The translations under genes were made by a program, and so were the position numbers. Positions 52,720-63,892 of a stretch of DNA of 64,000 nucleotides are shown piece after piece. Positions within the stretch are counted from its first letter, which is position 1. Each line of letters opens with the position of its first letter. The DNA is from Diploptera punctata (lineage: Eukaryota > Arthropoda > Insecta > Blattodea > Blaberidae), in assembly GCA_030220185.1 (NCBI GenBank), contig JASPKZ010008350.1, positions 2,018,501-2,082,500 on the forward strand. Reading direction: 5' to 3'. Under the pieces are notes generated by a model that saw nothing but the letters and a program-made list of their open reading frames with translations, had not been told where the DNA came from and ran no database searches.

Positions 52720-53450
52720 ACTCCTCTATAATCAATACTTTTATGTCGATTATATCATTTACATCCTGCTTATGGTAGATTTATGAACTAAGAAATATTT
52801 TTATTAAATGAGTGTCTTAAACGTACGGTAATAATGTTAATAATAAAGAATAACAATAATAAATTCACAGTAGGTGCTTGAATACATGTGATTGATGTAG
52901 TATTACTGTAGCTATTATTTCAAACATTTTTTTTTACAAATAAATTAATTTATTATTTAATGAAGCATTTACTTACTTTACAAATGCTATACGAAATTAA
53001 TCTTAAAATTCTAAAATTATTATGTACAAATTTTACATTCTCTCCATTTCTGTTTTAACTATATTAATTAATTTTTATTACAGACATATCTTAACTTCTG
53101 TTTTTACAACTTTTTTTTCTATTCTCACTCCTATGGGTCTTTATACTTTTTTCTTATCCTTTCTTCCGTGTTTCTCGATTTGTACTTATTGTTTAATTTT
53201 CAGCTTATTATTTCCCTCTTCTGCAGCTTATTGTTCTTCATCTCCTTTATCCGCAATGTATGGTGTTACTATTACTACGTTTAAATTAGACTGTTCACAA
53301 AATTAGCATGATCTTTCTTTAAACTCAGCACCCATAAATATATTTGATGACTTATAGTAGTTTAGTTTCTTGAGAATAAAAATAGTCTGCTTTTCGAGTC
53401 CCAATTGTGAACAAAAATACAGTACGTTGATTTAGTATTTGATATTTGAA
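52720..53450. other. Nothing recognised
   Basis: AT- and pyrimidine-rich; the frame at 53022-53306 is low complexity and hydrophobic by composition. I do not support it as a gene. Confidence 0.45.
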
Positions 53451-53454
53451 AATT

Positions 53455-53597
53455 AGTCACGGAGGAGCCCTGACATTGAGCTGATCACTAATTCGGACAG
53501 GCCCTCAATGTCCTTGTGTGGTCAAAACGGTATTGCGTGATCCATAGTTAAAATCCCTCTCCCGACGGTCGTGCCATTGTAAGGCGCGGATGGCGTT
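53455..53597 (+). mobile_element. SINE-2 3' tail
   Basis: ..ggaggagccctgacattgag..tgatcactaattcggac..tgtgtggtcaaaac..cctctcccgac.. is the SINE-2 tail in plus orientation. Head and body are missing. DR1 copy 6 starts immediately after. Confidence 0.82.
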
Positions 53598-54302
53598 TTT
53601 CATAAGTAATGTCACGAGTGATTCCCAATTTATCTAGAGAATTTGGAAATCAAGAGTGGCATTTGTCAGGACAATTTAACGAATAAAATTAAGCTGTTTA
53701 CTCACAAATCATTATTTAAATATAGTTACTTTAAAATATTTATATATTTAATGTAAACGGCGATGTTTGAAAACAAATGAGAAACGTTTGTTATGCTTCA
53801 TTTGTTTATCGCTGCAACCAGATCATATTATTTATTGCCAAACAATCGCAATTTTGAATGAATGCACCCTAGTGGAGAAAAAAATGAAACACATCAAAAT
53901 GTTTGTAACCAACATTACAGGTTATTAAGTAATTTCTGATGTCTTTGATGTAAATTCTATTTTTCTAAAACGTAAATTCCTGGGAAATAATAGTTTAAGA
54001 AAATGCAAATCGTGGTTTCTTTTAATTGTGGTATAATCAATTACTACGAATGTTTTCCTATTATATCCCCAAGCAGTCTCTGTTTACATTCGTGCAGTAT
54101 ATATACAATCTGGTAGCCGTATTCTTGGGGGGTCAGTCACTGCAAAATAATGCTGTAGTCTAATCAGAATGTTAAAAAGGAGGAGTTTTCTTTAAAATTG
54201 TAAACTTATTTGATAAATTCAGGTGAAACACGACTATAATTGATTGTAAATAAAAATTAATTGTACGTGATCGGTCATTGACTCCCATGAGTTAAATAGT
54301 CT
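53598..54302 (+). repeat. DR1 copy 6
   Basis: Full plus-strand unit with the short-loop form of the hairpin (loop ~10 nt at 53625-53640) and the end ..cccatgagttaaatagtc... It lacks the TTTGGGG segment before the end. Confidence 0.9.
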
Positions 54303-54309
54303 TCATGAT

Positions 54310-54925
54310 AATTTAAATAAATGTTTTAATACAATTACAGATTTACATTATGGTTTTATTACAAAACGTGAAATATTTCCGTCATGTACGGTAAATCAAA
54401 CATCACTTTCGTTAATTAGTACTCACAGCTTTTTATATTTTAATTCCCTAGTGCGTTCGCTTACATAAAATATAAGTGAAAACAATAAACATAGCTTTGT
54501 TTATATTTTAATTACCTTTCTGTTTGTTATTACATTTTTCACAATTATTCTAATTACAATTTAACATAATTTTGAACAAAAATGCCTCAGGGGTAACAAA
54601 AAATGAAATGCTCCCGAGAAATAAAATGGTCAAAATATATGAAGGAATTTATGTATATAAATAATTTCAAAATAAACGATTGGTACATTAGCCAGTTCCT
54701 ATTTACATTAAATATAGATTCGTTAATGAATTACCAATGAAAAAGGAAAGTGTATGTTACTTTTTTAATTTTCATGTAGAGTTTTATCCTTTCTACGCTA
54801 AATACAGTTTGGTTACAAGGTATGAAAAAATCAAGTTTTAACTTGGTTTCTCATTAAATATAACTATTACAATGGGAATGCTAAGTTATACGGGTTTTGC
54901 GTTCATGATGATATGCTAACTAATC
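54310..54925. other. Nothing recognised
   Basis: AT-rich background. Confidence 0.5.
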
Positions 54926-54927
54926 AA

Positions 54928-55305
54928 CTAATCAACTAATCAACTAACTAACTAACTAACTAACTAACTCGCTGGCACTATCGAACCCGTAGGTTCGTAA
55001 CCGCGCGGACAAAAGCTCTCCATACATCCCTATCCTGAGCTAATGTTTTCCAGTCATTCCCTGTATAATCTACTTCCTTCAAATCATACTTAATGCTATT
55101 CTTCCACTTCATTCTTGGTCTACCAAGTGGGCGTTTTACCTCTGGTTTTCCTACAAGAAACTTCCATGTTCGTCTTTCATTCCCCATTCGTGCCACGTGT
55201 CCTGTTCATTTTATGTGTGGCTTCCTATAAAGACCATGCAGTTCACAGTTATGTAGTCTTCTCCATTCACCTGTCTGTTCATATCTCTTTGGTCCAAAAA
55301 TTTCC
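54928..55305 (-). mobile_element. LINE-A 3' end, left half of inverted pair
   Basis: The tail is (TAAC)n at 54928-54968, then ..ctatcgaacccgtag.., codons ARMGNERRTWKFLVGKPEVK and ..YTGNDWKTLAQDRDVWRAF... It ends at ~55305, where a plus-strand LINE-A copy begins without a gap. Confidence 0.9.
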
Positions 55306-55760
55306 ATGCGAAACATGGACTCTTACTTTAAGGGAGGAAAGAATATTACGAGTATTTGAAAATTTAGGAAAATTAGGAAAATTTTCGGGTCAAAACAAAA
55401 AGAGATGAACAGACAGGTGAATGGAGAAAACTGCACAATAGTGAGCTACATGTTATGTAATAGGAAGCCAGATATGATAAGAACAGCTAAGTCTCGTAGA
55501 CTGCGACGGACAGGACATGTGGCACGAATGGGGATTGGAAGACGTTCATGAAAGCTTCTTGTAGGAAAACCAGAGGGAAAACGCCCAGTTGGTAGACCAA
55601 GAATTAGTTGGAAGAATAACATCCGGGATTTGAGGTAAGTGGATTATACAGTGGATGATTGGAAAACATTAGCTCAGAATAGGTGTGTATGGAGAGCTTA
55701 TGTGCGCGCTGCCATGAATCTACGGGTGCAATAGAGCCAGTGAGTTAGTTAGTTAGTTAT
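55306..55760 (+). mobile_element. LINE-A 3' end, right half of inverted pair
   Basis: Begins at codons for CETWTLTLREER (..gcgaaacatggactcttac..) and runs to ..ctacgggtgcaatagagcc.. and a (GTTA)n tail at 55740-55759. Its tail abuts the hAT element's TSD. Confidence 0.88.
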
Positions 55761-56307
55761 TACTTATGAGTAGAGCGCGGAATTTTATGAAATTTCATGT
55801 TTTAAACTATAAGTCGGAGAGCATTGCGACAAAGTATCTTCACGTTTTATGAAGTGTAGAATTGAATGGGATCAAAAAAAATTCATATTTCATAATATTT
55901 TGACAAAAAGTTCATATTTTAGCAAATATTTCATATTGCTTCATATTTTCAACATTTAATTTTTTTTTTTTTTCAATAACACTTCTAGGAATTTGTTAAA
56001 AATATTTTTGAAGTGACTGTACCTCTGTAAGTTTTTGACATTGTAAATCGTAGACAAGTGGAAATTCTCCAGAATTCCTTTCTGGACAAAACAAATACCG
56101 TTAACCGGCAATAACAACAAGATGAGTCAAGAGATGGATGGGGTTTATCCGTAACTTGGCCCGCTGGAACGAGAGTATGATGAACTGATGACAGATTGAT
56201 AAGTTTAAGGACAATAGTAGATTAGTGACCACCCACTCTTACCTAGGCAATTTCTTCACTTTGCTTGTGTACAGACATACTTCTTGTTGCTACTAGTGAG
56301 AAACAAG

Positions 56308-56400
56308 ATGCCAAAAACTGGAGTTCGTGATTGGATTTCAGCATTTAAATGCTACACCACGGATGGTAAAATAGTGTTTTGCACTTACTGTAGTAAAGAG
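56308..56400 (+). CDS. BED/CGBP1-like zinc-finger first exon
   Basis: ATG at 56308 opens 31 codons: MPKTGVRDWISAFKCY, then TTDGKIVFCTYCSKE. They end exactly at a canonical donor, GAG|GTATGT, at 56400/56401. The DGK..FC..C pattern is the start of the BED-type zinc finger found in CGG-binding protein 1-like and hAT transposase-like proteins; the H..H half would be in the next exon. An acceptor-like ..ttctttcttag lies at ~56448-56458, but no convincing second exon follows. The exon is either the remnant of the element's own gene or a captured piece. Confidence 0.6.
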
Positions 56401-56579
56401 GTATGTTCATTTTATATTTGAAATATATTTAAAATAACTAAATAATATTCTTTCTTAGCCTACATTTTATAAATTGCAATCTCTTGTGTCAAAATTAAAT
56501 TGTTCCTATAACTCGATTTTTATAGGTATCAGCAAATACCAAAAATAAAAAACCACAACTCAATTATAATTAAATTTAA

Positions 56580-57049
56580 TGTTATTGTTACATGTACATA
56601 TATTGAAGCTCAGTATATTTATGCAATGTAAATAGCTAACATACCAAGCTGTACATAGTCTCAATTTTGTCAGTCCTATATTTCAAGGAAATCTTTCTGT
56701 TTTGGTTATGTATTGTTTCTTGGATTTCATAATTAAATATAATTGAATAAATCATTAATTATTTTTTTATATACGTATATCAATACCAACAACTAATTTA
56801 AGGTTATTGCTACATATACAATTACTGGAAGATAAATTATATTTGAAATGTTAAATTAATAATAAAAACAATTACTGGAGTTTGATATCTTTATGCAATG
56901 AGAATAGTAATCATGCCAAATTGTACCTAATCTAAATTTTTAGTGCTATATTTCATGCAAGTCTGTTTGTTTTGGTTGCTATGTTTTGTTCCTTGGATTT
57001 TGAAATTCATAATTAAATATCAATGAATAAATTAATGGATTGTTGGATT

Positions 57050-57050
<1 letters not shown>
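56580..57050. repeat. Internal duplication within the hAT element
   Basis: Two ~200-240 bp blocks in direct orientation share ..tttatgcaatg..aatag.., ..ctatatttca..gcaa.. or ..caagg.., ..ttgttccttggatttt.. or ..ttgtttcttggattt.. and ..attaaatat.. They begin near 56580 and 56805. Confidence 0.65.

Positions 57051-57055
<5 letters not shown>

Positions 57056-57091
<36 letters not shown>
57056..57091. repeat. (TA)n microsatellite
   Basis: Perfect TA run inside the hAT element. Confidence 0.95.
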
Positions 57092-57096
<5 letters not shown>

Positions 57097-57507
57097 TCCA
57101 GTAGACATGATCTATTTATGAACAATGTTTCAAATCGTAAGCATGATCTTTCTACGGGCATGGAATTAATGAAAAGCTAATTAAAATAAGAAATATAGTG
57201 AATATCTTGAATTTTTGAACCACAAATAAGGTCTACTTGTCTCATTTACATGCTGTTGGATCCTATATATTATACCGAATGTATGTATATGAAAATATAT
57301 GTAATAACGTTAATAAATAATAGCTTCATAATATTTTCGTGTTACAATTTTCATATTTTTCATATTTTCTTATTTTGATTTCATATTTTGGTAAAATTTT
57401 CTTCATATAAATCCTCGCTATACTTATGAGACACCCAATTCAGTACAGTTTTTACAGAACTCCTGCGAAGGTCTCACATACTCTCCCGTGATACAGACGT
57501 GGTAGAG

Positions 57508-57960
57508 ATTTTTTTTTTTTTTTGGAATTTATTGCCTTTTTTTTTCAGAATAAAGAAAATACATATGCATTTACATTGCGCACGGGCCTGCTTGGCCGTA
57601 CGTGCATTATTTTTCCATGAATAAAAAAATAAAACTAATAATATAAACAAATACCTACAAATACACCTGTATCAAAAAACAATAACAGGCTACATATAAG
57701 TAAAATCTATGTCTGCACTAAATCAAAATAATACATATCTACATTCATCCACATTCCGTACATTAATATTAAAAAAAATGCTAGAAAACAAATTAGAAAA
57801 AAAGCACACACACATACACCCACACACCCCCACACATATACACACCGCACGCTCATACCCCCCTCCCCCCGTCCCTGCAGACATTAAGTGCACTATCAGA
57901 CTATTCAACTTATCAGACCTACTTATTATATAACATGATTAAAGATCGAAAACAAAGACC
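57508..57960 (-). mobile_element. Possible retroelement 3' end with polyA
   Basis: A T15-rich run at 57508-57523 followed by ..gcgcacgggcctgcttggcc..gtacgtgc.. would be a polyA tail and 3' UTR on the minus strand. The gcacgtacggc-like motif weakly recalls the LINE-B 3' UTR. A CA-rich stretch (57805-57845) interrupts it. No codons recognised. Confidence 0.35.
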
Positions 57961-58475
57961 ATATTGAGATTCTTCTTATTGTTAATACATATATCCTTAA
58001 TCTACAATTTTTTATATCTCAATTTTTCTTACTGTACCCAAAAATTTGCATGTTTTTGATTCACTCTCGATCCGTCCTAAAAGATCCCAACAGAGAAATT
58101 ACATTTCACGGCGTTATGCATAAGCAATAGTACAGTTTGCTTCTATTTAATTTTATTTATAGACTTTTAAAAACTAAAGTCACGCCGCATCAATTTTTTA
58201 AATACTATTATGAAATAGTGAATATGATGAATTCTTACCACGTAATGAAACCCCAATATAATATTTGTTTTGAGGGAAACCGGGAGGATGAGGAAAACCA
58301 GGAGTAAACATCAGTCAAGTTAGTTCGCACAAGGTCTTGAACCCGGAAACTTCAGAATATGAATATATAACGTTACTGCTTTTGCTAAGTCGCTATATAA
58401 CTATGCATTAATTAAATAATTAAAATGCATCACTACTTGATTAAAATTTGGCAAGAAAATGGAATTAGTAAGATA
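57960..58475. other. Mostly unrecognised; possible SINE head
   Basis: ..gtcttgaacccggaaacttc.. near 58334 looks like a box B complement with a body at 58268-58330 (..gggaaaccgggaggatgagg..). It is weak and has no second copy here. Confidence 0.3.
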
Positions 58476-58477
58476 TT

Positions 58478-59183
58478 TAACTCATACTCCAAATGGGAGT
58501 CACTGACTAATCACATTTAAATGATATTTGATTTACAACCAATCACAGTCGTGCTTCACCTCGAATTTATCAACTAAAGACTATCATATTAAAGAAAGCA
58601 CCTCCTTTTTAACATTCTGAATAGATCATAGCATTATTTTGCAGTGACTGACTGTGTAAGAAATGCGGCTACTAGATTGTATATAGTGTGCATGAATGTC
58701 AGCAGATAGCGCATACGGGAGATAATACAAAAACATTTGTAGCAATTGATTATACCACAAAAAAATAAACCACTGTTTGCACTTTCTTAAACGAATTATT
58801 TCCCAGGAAATGACGTTGCAGAAAAATATAATTAACATATTTACATCATAGGACATCAGAAATTAATGAATACCTATAATGTTGGTTATAAATTTCTCCA
58901 CTAGGGTGCATTCTTACAATATTGCGATCCTTTGGCAATAAGTAATATGATCTGGTTGCAGTGATGAACAAAAGAAGCAAATGAAGCGTACCAATCATTT
59001 CTCATTTGTTTCCAAACATCGCCGTTACATTAAATATATAAATATTTTAAAATAACTATAGTTAAATAATGATTTGTGAGTAAAAAGCTTAATTTTATTC
59101 GTTAAATAGTCCTGACAAATGCCACTCTTGATTTCCAAATTCTGTAGATAAATTGGAAATCACTCGTGGCATTACTTATGGTT
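58478..59183 (-). repeat. DR1 copy 7
   Basis: Full minus-strand unit from ..tttaactcatactccaaatg.. to the hairpin at ~59100-59180 (short-loop form). A frame at 58626-58856 matches the recurring DR1 pseudo-frame (MSYDVNMLIIFFCNV..). Confidence 0.9.
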
Positions 59184-59269
59184 ATGTTCGTATTGCAATT
59201 AATATAATATTTTTATTGACATGTTTTATTAACATCTTTAGTAAGTTTGATAATTTTATCTGTATCTAT

Positions 59270-59350
59270 TTTTTTATTTCTTGATTGGAAGAGAAGTCTT
59301 TATGGCACTAAATCTGCTATGCTAGTCAGAATGAAATATGTGGTTAAGTT
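59270..59350 (+). mobile_element. LINE-X 3' end scrap
   Basis: ..ttgattggaagagaagtctttatggcac.. resembles the LINE-X end at 61940-61990 (..ggttgagtggaagagaagg..). Eroded; no tail. Confidence 0.4.
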
Positions 59351-59360
59351 TTTATTACCT

Positions 59361-59540
59361 TTATAGCTGATGTTCTCAACCTGGAACTGCTAGTTACTTT
59401 AGCTGGCTCAAATACCTCACTGCTGACTGCGCACTGGCACCATACAAGTCGAAAATCCATTAGAAAATCTTTCCCCATGGGAATTCTAACCTGCGCATCT
59501 CACGTATTTCTGCGTCGAAGCATGACGGTTTAGATCAAAA
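59361..59540 (-). mobile_element. SINE-6 5' half, old
   Basis: ..tgttctcaacctggaactgc.., ..tccccatgggaattctaacc.. and ..atttctgcgtcgaagc.. follow SINE-6 order on the minus strand. The 3' third and box A are lost. Confidence 0.75.
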
Positions 59541-59759
59541 GCGACAGATGAAATGACCTAAATCATTCCAAATACTCTTAAAAAGTATGTGTGTGTTCGT
59601 GTTCCAATTCCACCTGTTGCACTTTTTGTACTTCGGGTTAAACGCTAAGGGAATAGATGGCGTTATTGTGAACTATTTTCATTATTACGTAATGTTTACT
59701 TGTATTGTGAACGATGAGTGTATGTTTAAGAGTTCGTGTAATGTATGTTGAGTGAAAAA

Positions 59760-60040
59760 TTATGAAGGGAAGGAATAGGATGAAACTAAGTAATGGCACA
59801 TACACTTTCCTGACGATAAGCACCAAGGGGACCACCAGGCTTAACGTCCCCAACGGATGGTCGAATCGCTATCAATTCTTACTGAAGATATGCACTTCAG
59901 AGGGATTTGGAATTTAATTCAGATATATGGAGCACAATAAGATTGCCATTAAAAATTATACACCACCACCACATCCTCTGTCTAGTGATTGAAAATTTTA
60001 AAATTAGTATTTTGAATCCCGCCGGATATCGAACTTGGTC
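59760..60040 (-). repeat. DR4 dispersed repeat, copy 2
   Basis: The minus strand carries ..GATAGCGATTCGACCATCCG..GGGGACGTTAAGCCTGG.., matching 26270-26300. The right side (..cccgccggatatcgaacttg..) contains a box-B-like sequence, so DR4 may be another tRNA-headed SINE. Confidence 0.5.
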
Positions 60041-60059
60041 CCTTAGTAAAAAATCAGGC

Positions 60060-60620
60060 CTGATAAGGCAGACTTTATACTAAAAAATAAAATTACGGTA
60101 TAACACTGATTATTCTAGTTATATTATATAAATATGAAACATGGTGTCTTACTGTAGGAGAGGAGAATATATTACTAGTAACTTATTTGGGAATGGAGCG
60201 CTTAGGAAAAAAATGAACCAAAGAGAGACGGACAAATTAATTGAGCAAAATACATAACTATGAGTATTATAATATGTATAGTAAACCAGACACAATAAAA
60301 GCAATTATGTTTCGTGGACTTGAGTGAATAGGTTATGTGGTAATAATAATAATAATAATAGCTTTATTTTATCTTAAAGCCTTAAGGCCTTGTCAACCAC
60401 TCAACCAGGTTTTAAAAATACACAAAAATTAATGGGGAATGAATTAGGGATATGGAAACTACTTGTAGGGAAATCAGATGGAATGGCCCAGTAAGTAGGC
60501 CAAGAAAATATCATTAAGTGATTTGAGGGAAGTGATAAAGGATTGAAAAATATTAGAATATTCATGTATGGAGTGCTTATGACCGCGCGGTCGAAGACCT
60601 TCGTTATCGAGAGTGTCAGT
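60060..60620 (+). mobile_element. LINE-A fragment, split by LINE-X
   Basis: ..tatgaaacatggtgtcttac.., ..aaccaaagagagacgg.., then after an ~85 bp interruption ..ggaaatcagatggaatgg.. and ..gaccgcgcggtcgaag... Heavily diverged LINE-A order. Confidence 0.7.
60342..60425 (-). mobile_element. LINE-X 3' end nested in LINE-A
   Basis: (AAT)n at 60342-60359 then ..gccttaaggccttgtcaacc..actcaacca.. is the reverse complement of the LINE-X end at 61940-62060. It interrupts the LINE-A copy. Confidence 0.65.
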
Positions 60621-60844
60621 GATTTATTTTGACAAATTAATATATGACGAAAAAATATAGTGTTGTAAAATTACGTTCTAACATGAAGAAACAGATTATT
60701 TCGGAAAATATAAAATATAGTTTATAAGTATATTATATTACATTAATAGAAATTAAAGTGCATTTAGGAAGATATTACGTTAGTACTACCGTTCAATGCA
60801 TTTCAGATTTATTTTAAATAAATAACTTTTTTTTTCTCATTGTA

Positions 60845-61120
60845 AGACAAATGCCAGGAACATTCAAGGCACAAAATGTCCCAGAACATCATCTGTCCAA
60901 CATAATCATCATTATCATATTCGACATGTTCAGTATGGCTGTGTGTGTGGATGGTGTGTTTCGTCTGCTGTGTTGTCTCGGAGGAGGCCCTGGCATTCAG
61001 CTGATCGCTCATTCGGGGAGGTTTTCCATATCATTTTGTGGTAAAAAAAGTATATGTGTGATCCATAGTTTAAAATTCCTCTCTGACACGTCTGGGTAAC
61101 ATGTTGCATGTAAAAATAAC
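60845..61120 (+). mobile_element. SINE-2, head missing
   Basis: Plus-strand body (..aatgtcccagaacatcatc..) and tail (..ggaggaggccctggcattc.., ..ctgatcgctcattcgggg.., ..cctctctgacac..). Confidence 0.88.
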
Positions 61121-61289
61121 TGTAAGGTGAGAGATTAACCTGAAATAAATAAATAAAGAAAAAAAACTTCTTGATTCTGTTTGAAATAATTAAAATATTT
61201 TTGAAAATTTGGGTTTGTTATAAATTAAAACTAATTAAATTACCATGAGAAATGTAATTTTCTTCATGTTTATCTCAGTTTAACCCCTT

Positions 61290-61580
61290 ATCTTACAAGT
61301 ACTTTTTACATGCTGCACGCCAACTAGGCCTTACAGTGACACTACCTGTTATGGGAGGGATTTTAAATTGTAGATAACGCATATACTTTTTCGGCCACAC
61401 AAGGACATGGATTGCCTCCCCAAATGAGTGATCAGCTCAATATTTGGGCTTCCTCCGAGACAAAACAACATTAAGACGAAACCACCACTCACAAACACAC
61501 ACACATTTATACACATTATGGTGAAAATGATAATGATTATGATGGCTAAATGATGTTCGGGGATAGCTGACATTGGCAAC
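61290..61580 (-). mobile_element. SINE-2, head missing
   Basis: Minus-strand tail and part of the body, facing the previous copy (..gagtgatcagctcaatattt.., ..aatgatgttcggggat..). The end is cut at ..agctgacattgg.., before the tRNA head. Confidence 0.88.
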
Positions 61581-61638
61581 TTTTAAAAGAAATCTAAATT
61601 TATATTTGCTCTAACCTCGACTTCATCATTACCTAGTG

Positions 61639-61640
<2 letters not shown>

Positions 61641-61672
<32 letters not shown>
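61641..61672. repeat. (TA)n microsatellite
   Basis: Perfect TA run. Confidence 0.95.
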
Positions 61673-61674
<2 letters not shown>

Positions 61675-61707
61675 TGGTGTTTCTCGTATAATTTATCATA
61701 TTCATAC

Positions 61708-61812
61708 TGTCATTATTATAATTATTATTATTATTATCATCATCATTATATTATTATTATCATTATTATATTATTAGTATTATTATTATTATTATTATTA
61801 TTATCGTATTAT
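61708..61812. repeat. (ATT)n-rich tract
   Basis: Imperfect ATT/ATC repeats, possibly the tail of an older LINE-X end. Confidence 0.8.
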
Positions 61813-61889
61813 TATAGTTATTATCGTATAAAATGTTGTTTGTACATGACATTTACATTGCTACATTTAATGTATCTTTAACTGTTTAT

Positions 61890-61994
61890 AATTAGTATAG
61901 TGTATATCTATATTTGTCAAATATGTATTTGTATTTGTGCTGGTTGAGTGGAAGAGAAGGCCTTATGGCCTTAACTCTGCCAGAATAAATAAAA

Positions 61995-62056
<62 letters not shown>

Positions 62057-62064
62057 TATTATTA
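61890..62064 (+). mobile_element. LINE-X 3' end with (ATT)n tail
   Basis: ..gctggttgagtggaagagaag..gccttatggcc..ttaactctgccag.. then AATAAATAAAAC and ~25 ATT units to 62064. I know this kind of end (..GAAGGCCTTATGGCCTTAA.. with ATT tail) from insect LINEs. No coding part here. Confidence 0.7.
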
Positions 62065-62213
62065 AGGCCTTAACGTTCCTGACATTTGATATAATATGAA
62101 AACAAACTCTGAAAAAAGACCGTTACCCAGGAAACGTTTCCCGACCGGGGATCGAACCCGGGGCCCGCTGTGTAAGAGACAGCAACACTACCCCGAGATC
62201 ACAGCAGTGGATA
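62064..62213 (-). mobile_element. SINE-1 or -2 head and body
   Basis: The minus-strand head (..cgagatcacagcagtgg.., box B complement ..ggggatcgaacccgggg..) and body, cut before the diagnostic tail by the ATT tract. Sub-family cannot be decided. Confidence 0.88.
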
Positions 62214-62219
62214 AAATCG

Positions 62220-62920
62220 AATTTTCACCAGAAAAATATTGAGTGACTTGTTACAACTGGATGTAATCCGATTACAATAATCTCAGCATGGCCCAGTAGC
62301 TCATATTAGTAATCCTCTAGGTTCGATCTGATAATAGAGATTGAGATATAGAGCTAGTTAATGGTAGAGTGAGAGGAGGTAGCGAAGTTTGAAAATGGAC
62401 ACTGAGAGTGGAGTTCTCTAGAGAGTTTGGGAAATGCAGCACACGATTCTCCCTAAGACGTCGCAGAATACATTAGAGCGGGTGATAATAGCGACACCTC
62501 ATTTGTTGGTCTGAATATTGAGGGTGCAATCTGCTCTTATGGGAGTCGGTCCATTTGCGTTAAGGATAGATATGAAATGAAAATTAGATACAAAGTTCAA
62601 TAATGGAATTAAATTAAGTAAGATAAAGTTTATAAGAGGCCCCTAGCAAATAGTACCATTCAGTCGTATTTTAATAAAATAATGTAACTAACAAAGTGAT
62701 AAAACATTCTATCATCAGTTACACTGAGCAACAAAAAATAAACTTTGTTTTTGTCTCAGAAAGAAAAATATGTGATTCTGATAGTATTTTTCTCCCGAAT
62801 TCAAATATGATATCGGGTTTTCTCCATCACGCAAGGTTTCCGAGAGACAGCCATTTATAATTTCAAACACTTTAATATTTTCTACATTCGTAACTATACA
62901 ATATTCGAACATTCGGACTC
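62220..62920. other. Nothing certain
   Basis: ..ggcccagtagctcat..ctaggttcgatct.. at 62287-62322 has box-like elements but too short a spacing for a tRNA head. The rest is background. Confidence 0.35.
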
Positions 62921-62922
62921 AC

Positions 62923-63108
62923 CTAGAAAGAAAGAAATGACGATTTTCTGCTATATTTCACCTGTGGAGCATCACTCGTGATGGTCCAACAATAATCGGC
63001 CAGCATATTAGGATTCCATTTGCCTTGATATCTCTTTTCCATAGCTGAAATATCCTGATGAAAGTGTTCCCCGTGCTCATCGCTCACTGCGCCAAGGTTA
63101 TAAATGGT
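62923..63108 (-). pseudogene. Fragment of a dispersed arthropod gene
   Basis: Minus-strand codons NLGAVSDEHGEHFHQDISAM, then EKRYQGKWNPNMLADYCW, then ..KYSRKSSF, stop at 62923-62925. Same block as 18983-19129 with ~75% identity by eye. The fragment is open over ~60 codons without a start. I recall this block from many arthropod genomes in uncharacterised proteins that appear mobile; the biochemical role is unknown to me. Confidence 0.65.
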
Positions 63109-63274
63109 CGAAAAACGTTTATTAAAAAATATTTAAATTCATTAATTGAAATTGAAATAAAAAACTGTGAGTGATGGAGAAATTCCGAATACATATTTGA
63201 AAACACGATAAAAAAACTGCATTAAGTACAACTATTGGTTCTCATGAAACAAAAATCATGTTGACCAGTGTAAT

Positions 63275-63618
63275 CATTTACGGGCAAATCGAGAATACTA
63301 CATAGTAGTGAGCTAGATGATCTTAATGGGAAACCAATTATTTAAAGAACAGTTAAGTCTCGTAGACTGCGATGGGTAGGGCACGTGGTACGAAAGGGAA
63401 TTAAATAGGGGCATGGGAACTCCTTGTTGGAAAACCAGAGGAAAATCGCCCAGTAGGTTGGCCAAGATGAGGTAGATGGGTAGCATTTACCATGATTTGA
63501 GGGAAGTAGATTATACAGGGGCTGATTGGAAAATATTAGCTCACGATTGGGATGTATAGAGAGCTTATATCCATGCAGCCATGAACCAACAGGTTCGATA
63601 GTGCCAATGAGTTAGTTA
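63275..63618 (+). mobile_element. LINE-A 3' fragment
   Basis: ..agttaagtctcgtagactgc.., ..cttgttggaaaaccagagg.., ..ttgagggaagtagattatac.. and ..ggttcgatagtgccaatgag... Moderately degraded, with a short GTTA tail. Confidence 0.88.
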
Positions 63619-63817
63619 TAAACTACTATCTTTTATTTTGAAACATTATAATATCTTAGATCATACGTCCTAAAATATATTGTTTACACCCACCATTCTG
63701 TTTTTAGCAAATTCCGAAGGAATGAAGCTATTGAGGTTCTTCTCATGAAAAATGTTTTTGATTTTTTTTTGCAGATCTTCGCTGATCTTATTTGGTAGAT
63801 ACTGAAAATAACAATGA

Positions 63818-63821
63818 TCAA

Positions 63822-63856
<35 letters not shown>

Positions 63857-63892
63857 AAATAAATACATAAATAAATATATATATATATATAA
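63818..63892. repeat. (AAAT)n and (TA)n tract
   Basis: About a dozen AAAT units run into a TA run immediately before the Helitron start. Confidence 0.93.

Larger units (their letters stand above)
55771..57422 (+). mobile_element. hAT-type DNA transposon with TIR and TSD
   Basis: The 8 bp repeats CTTATGAG at 55763-55770 and 57423-57430 flank ends TAGAGCGCGGAATTTTATGA and (reverse complement of the right end) TATAGCGAGGATTTATATGA. These match at ~17 of 21 positions. An 8 bp TSD with short imperfect TIRs is the hAT signature. TTCATATTT-like motifs are repeated inside both ends, as is usual for hAT transposase-binding sites. Inside are a zinc-finger exon (56308-56400) and a ~220 bp internal duplication (~56580-57050). 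No transposase core was found. Confidence 0.8.

Noticed and set aside
53022..53306. A 94-codon hydrophobic frame
   Set aside because: Low-complexity, pyrimidine-rich DNA gives such frames by chance; no motif or homologue recognised.
54928..54968. Short regular repeats considered as a CRISPR array
   Set aside because: These are four-base microsatellite units forming a LINE tail; no spacers, and the DNA is eukaryotic.
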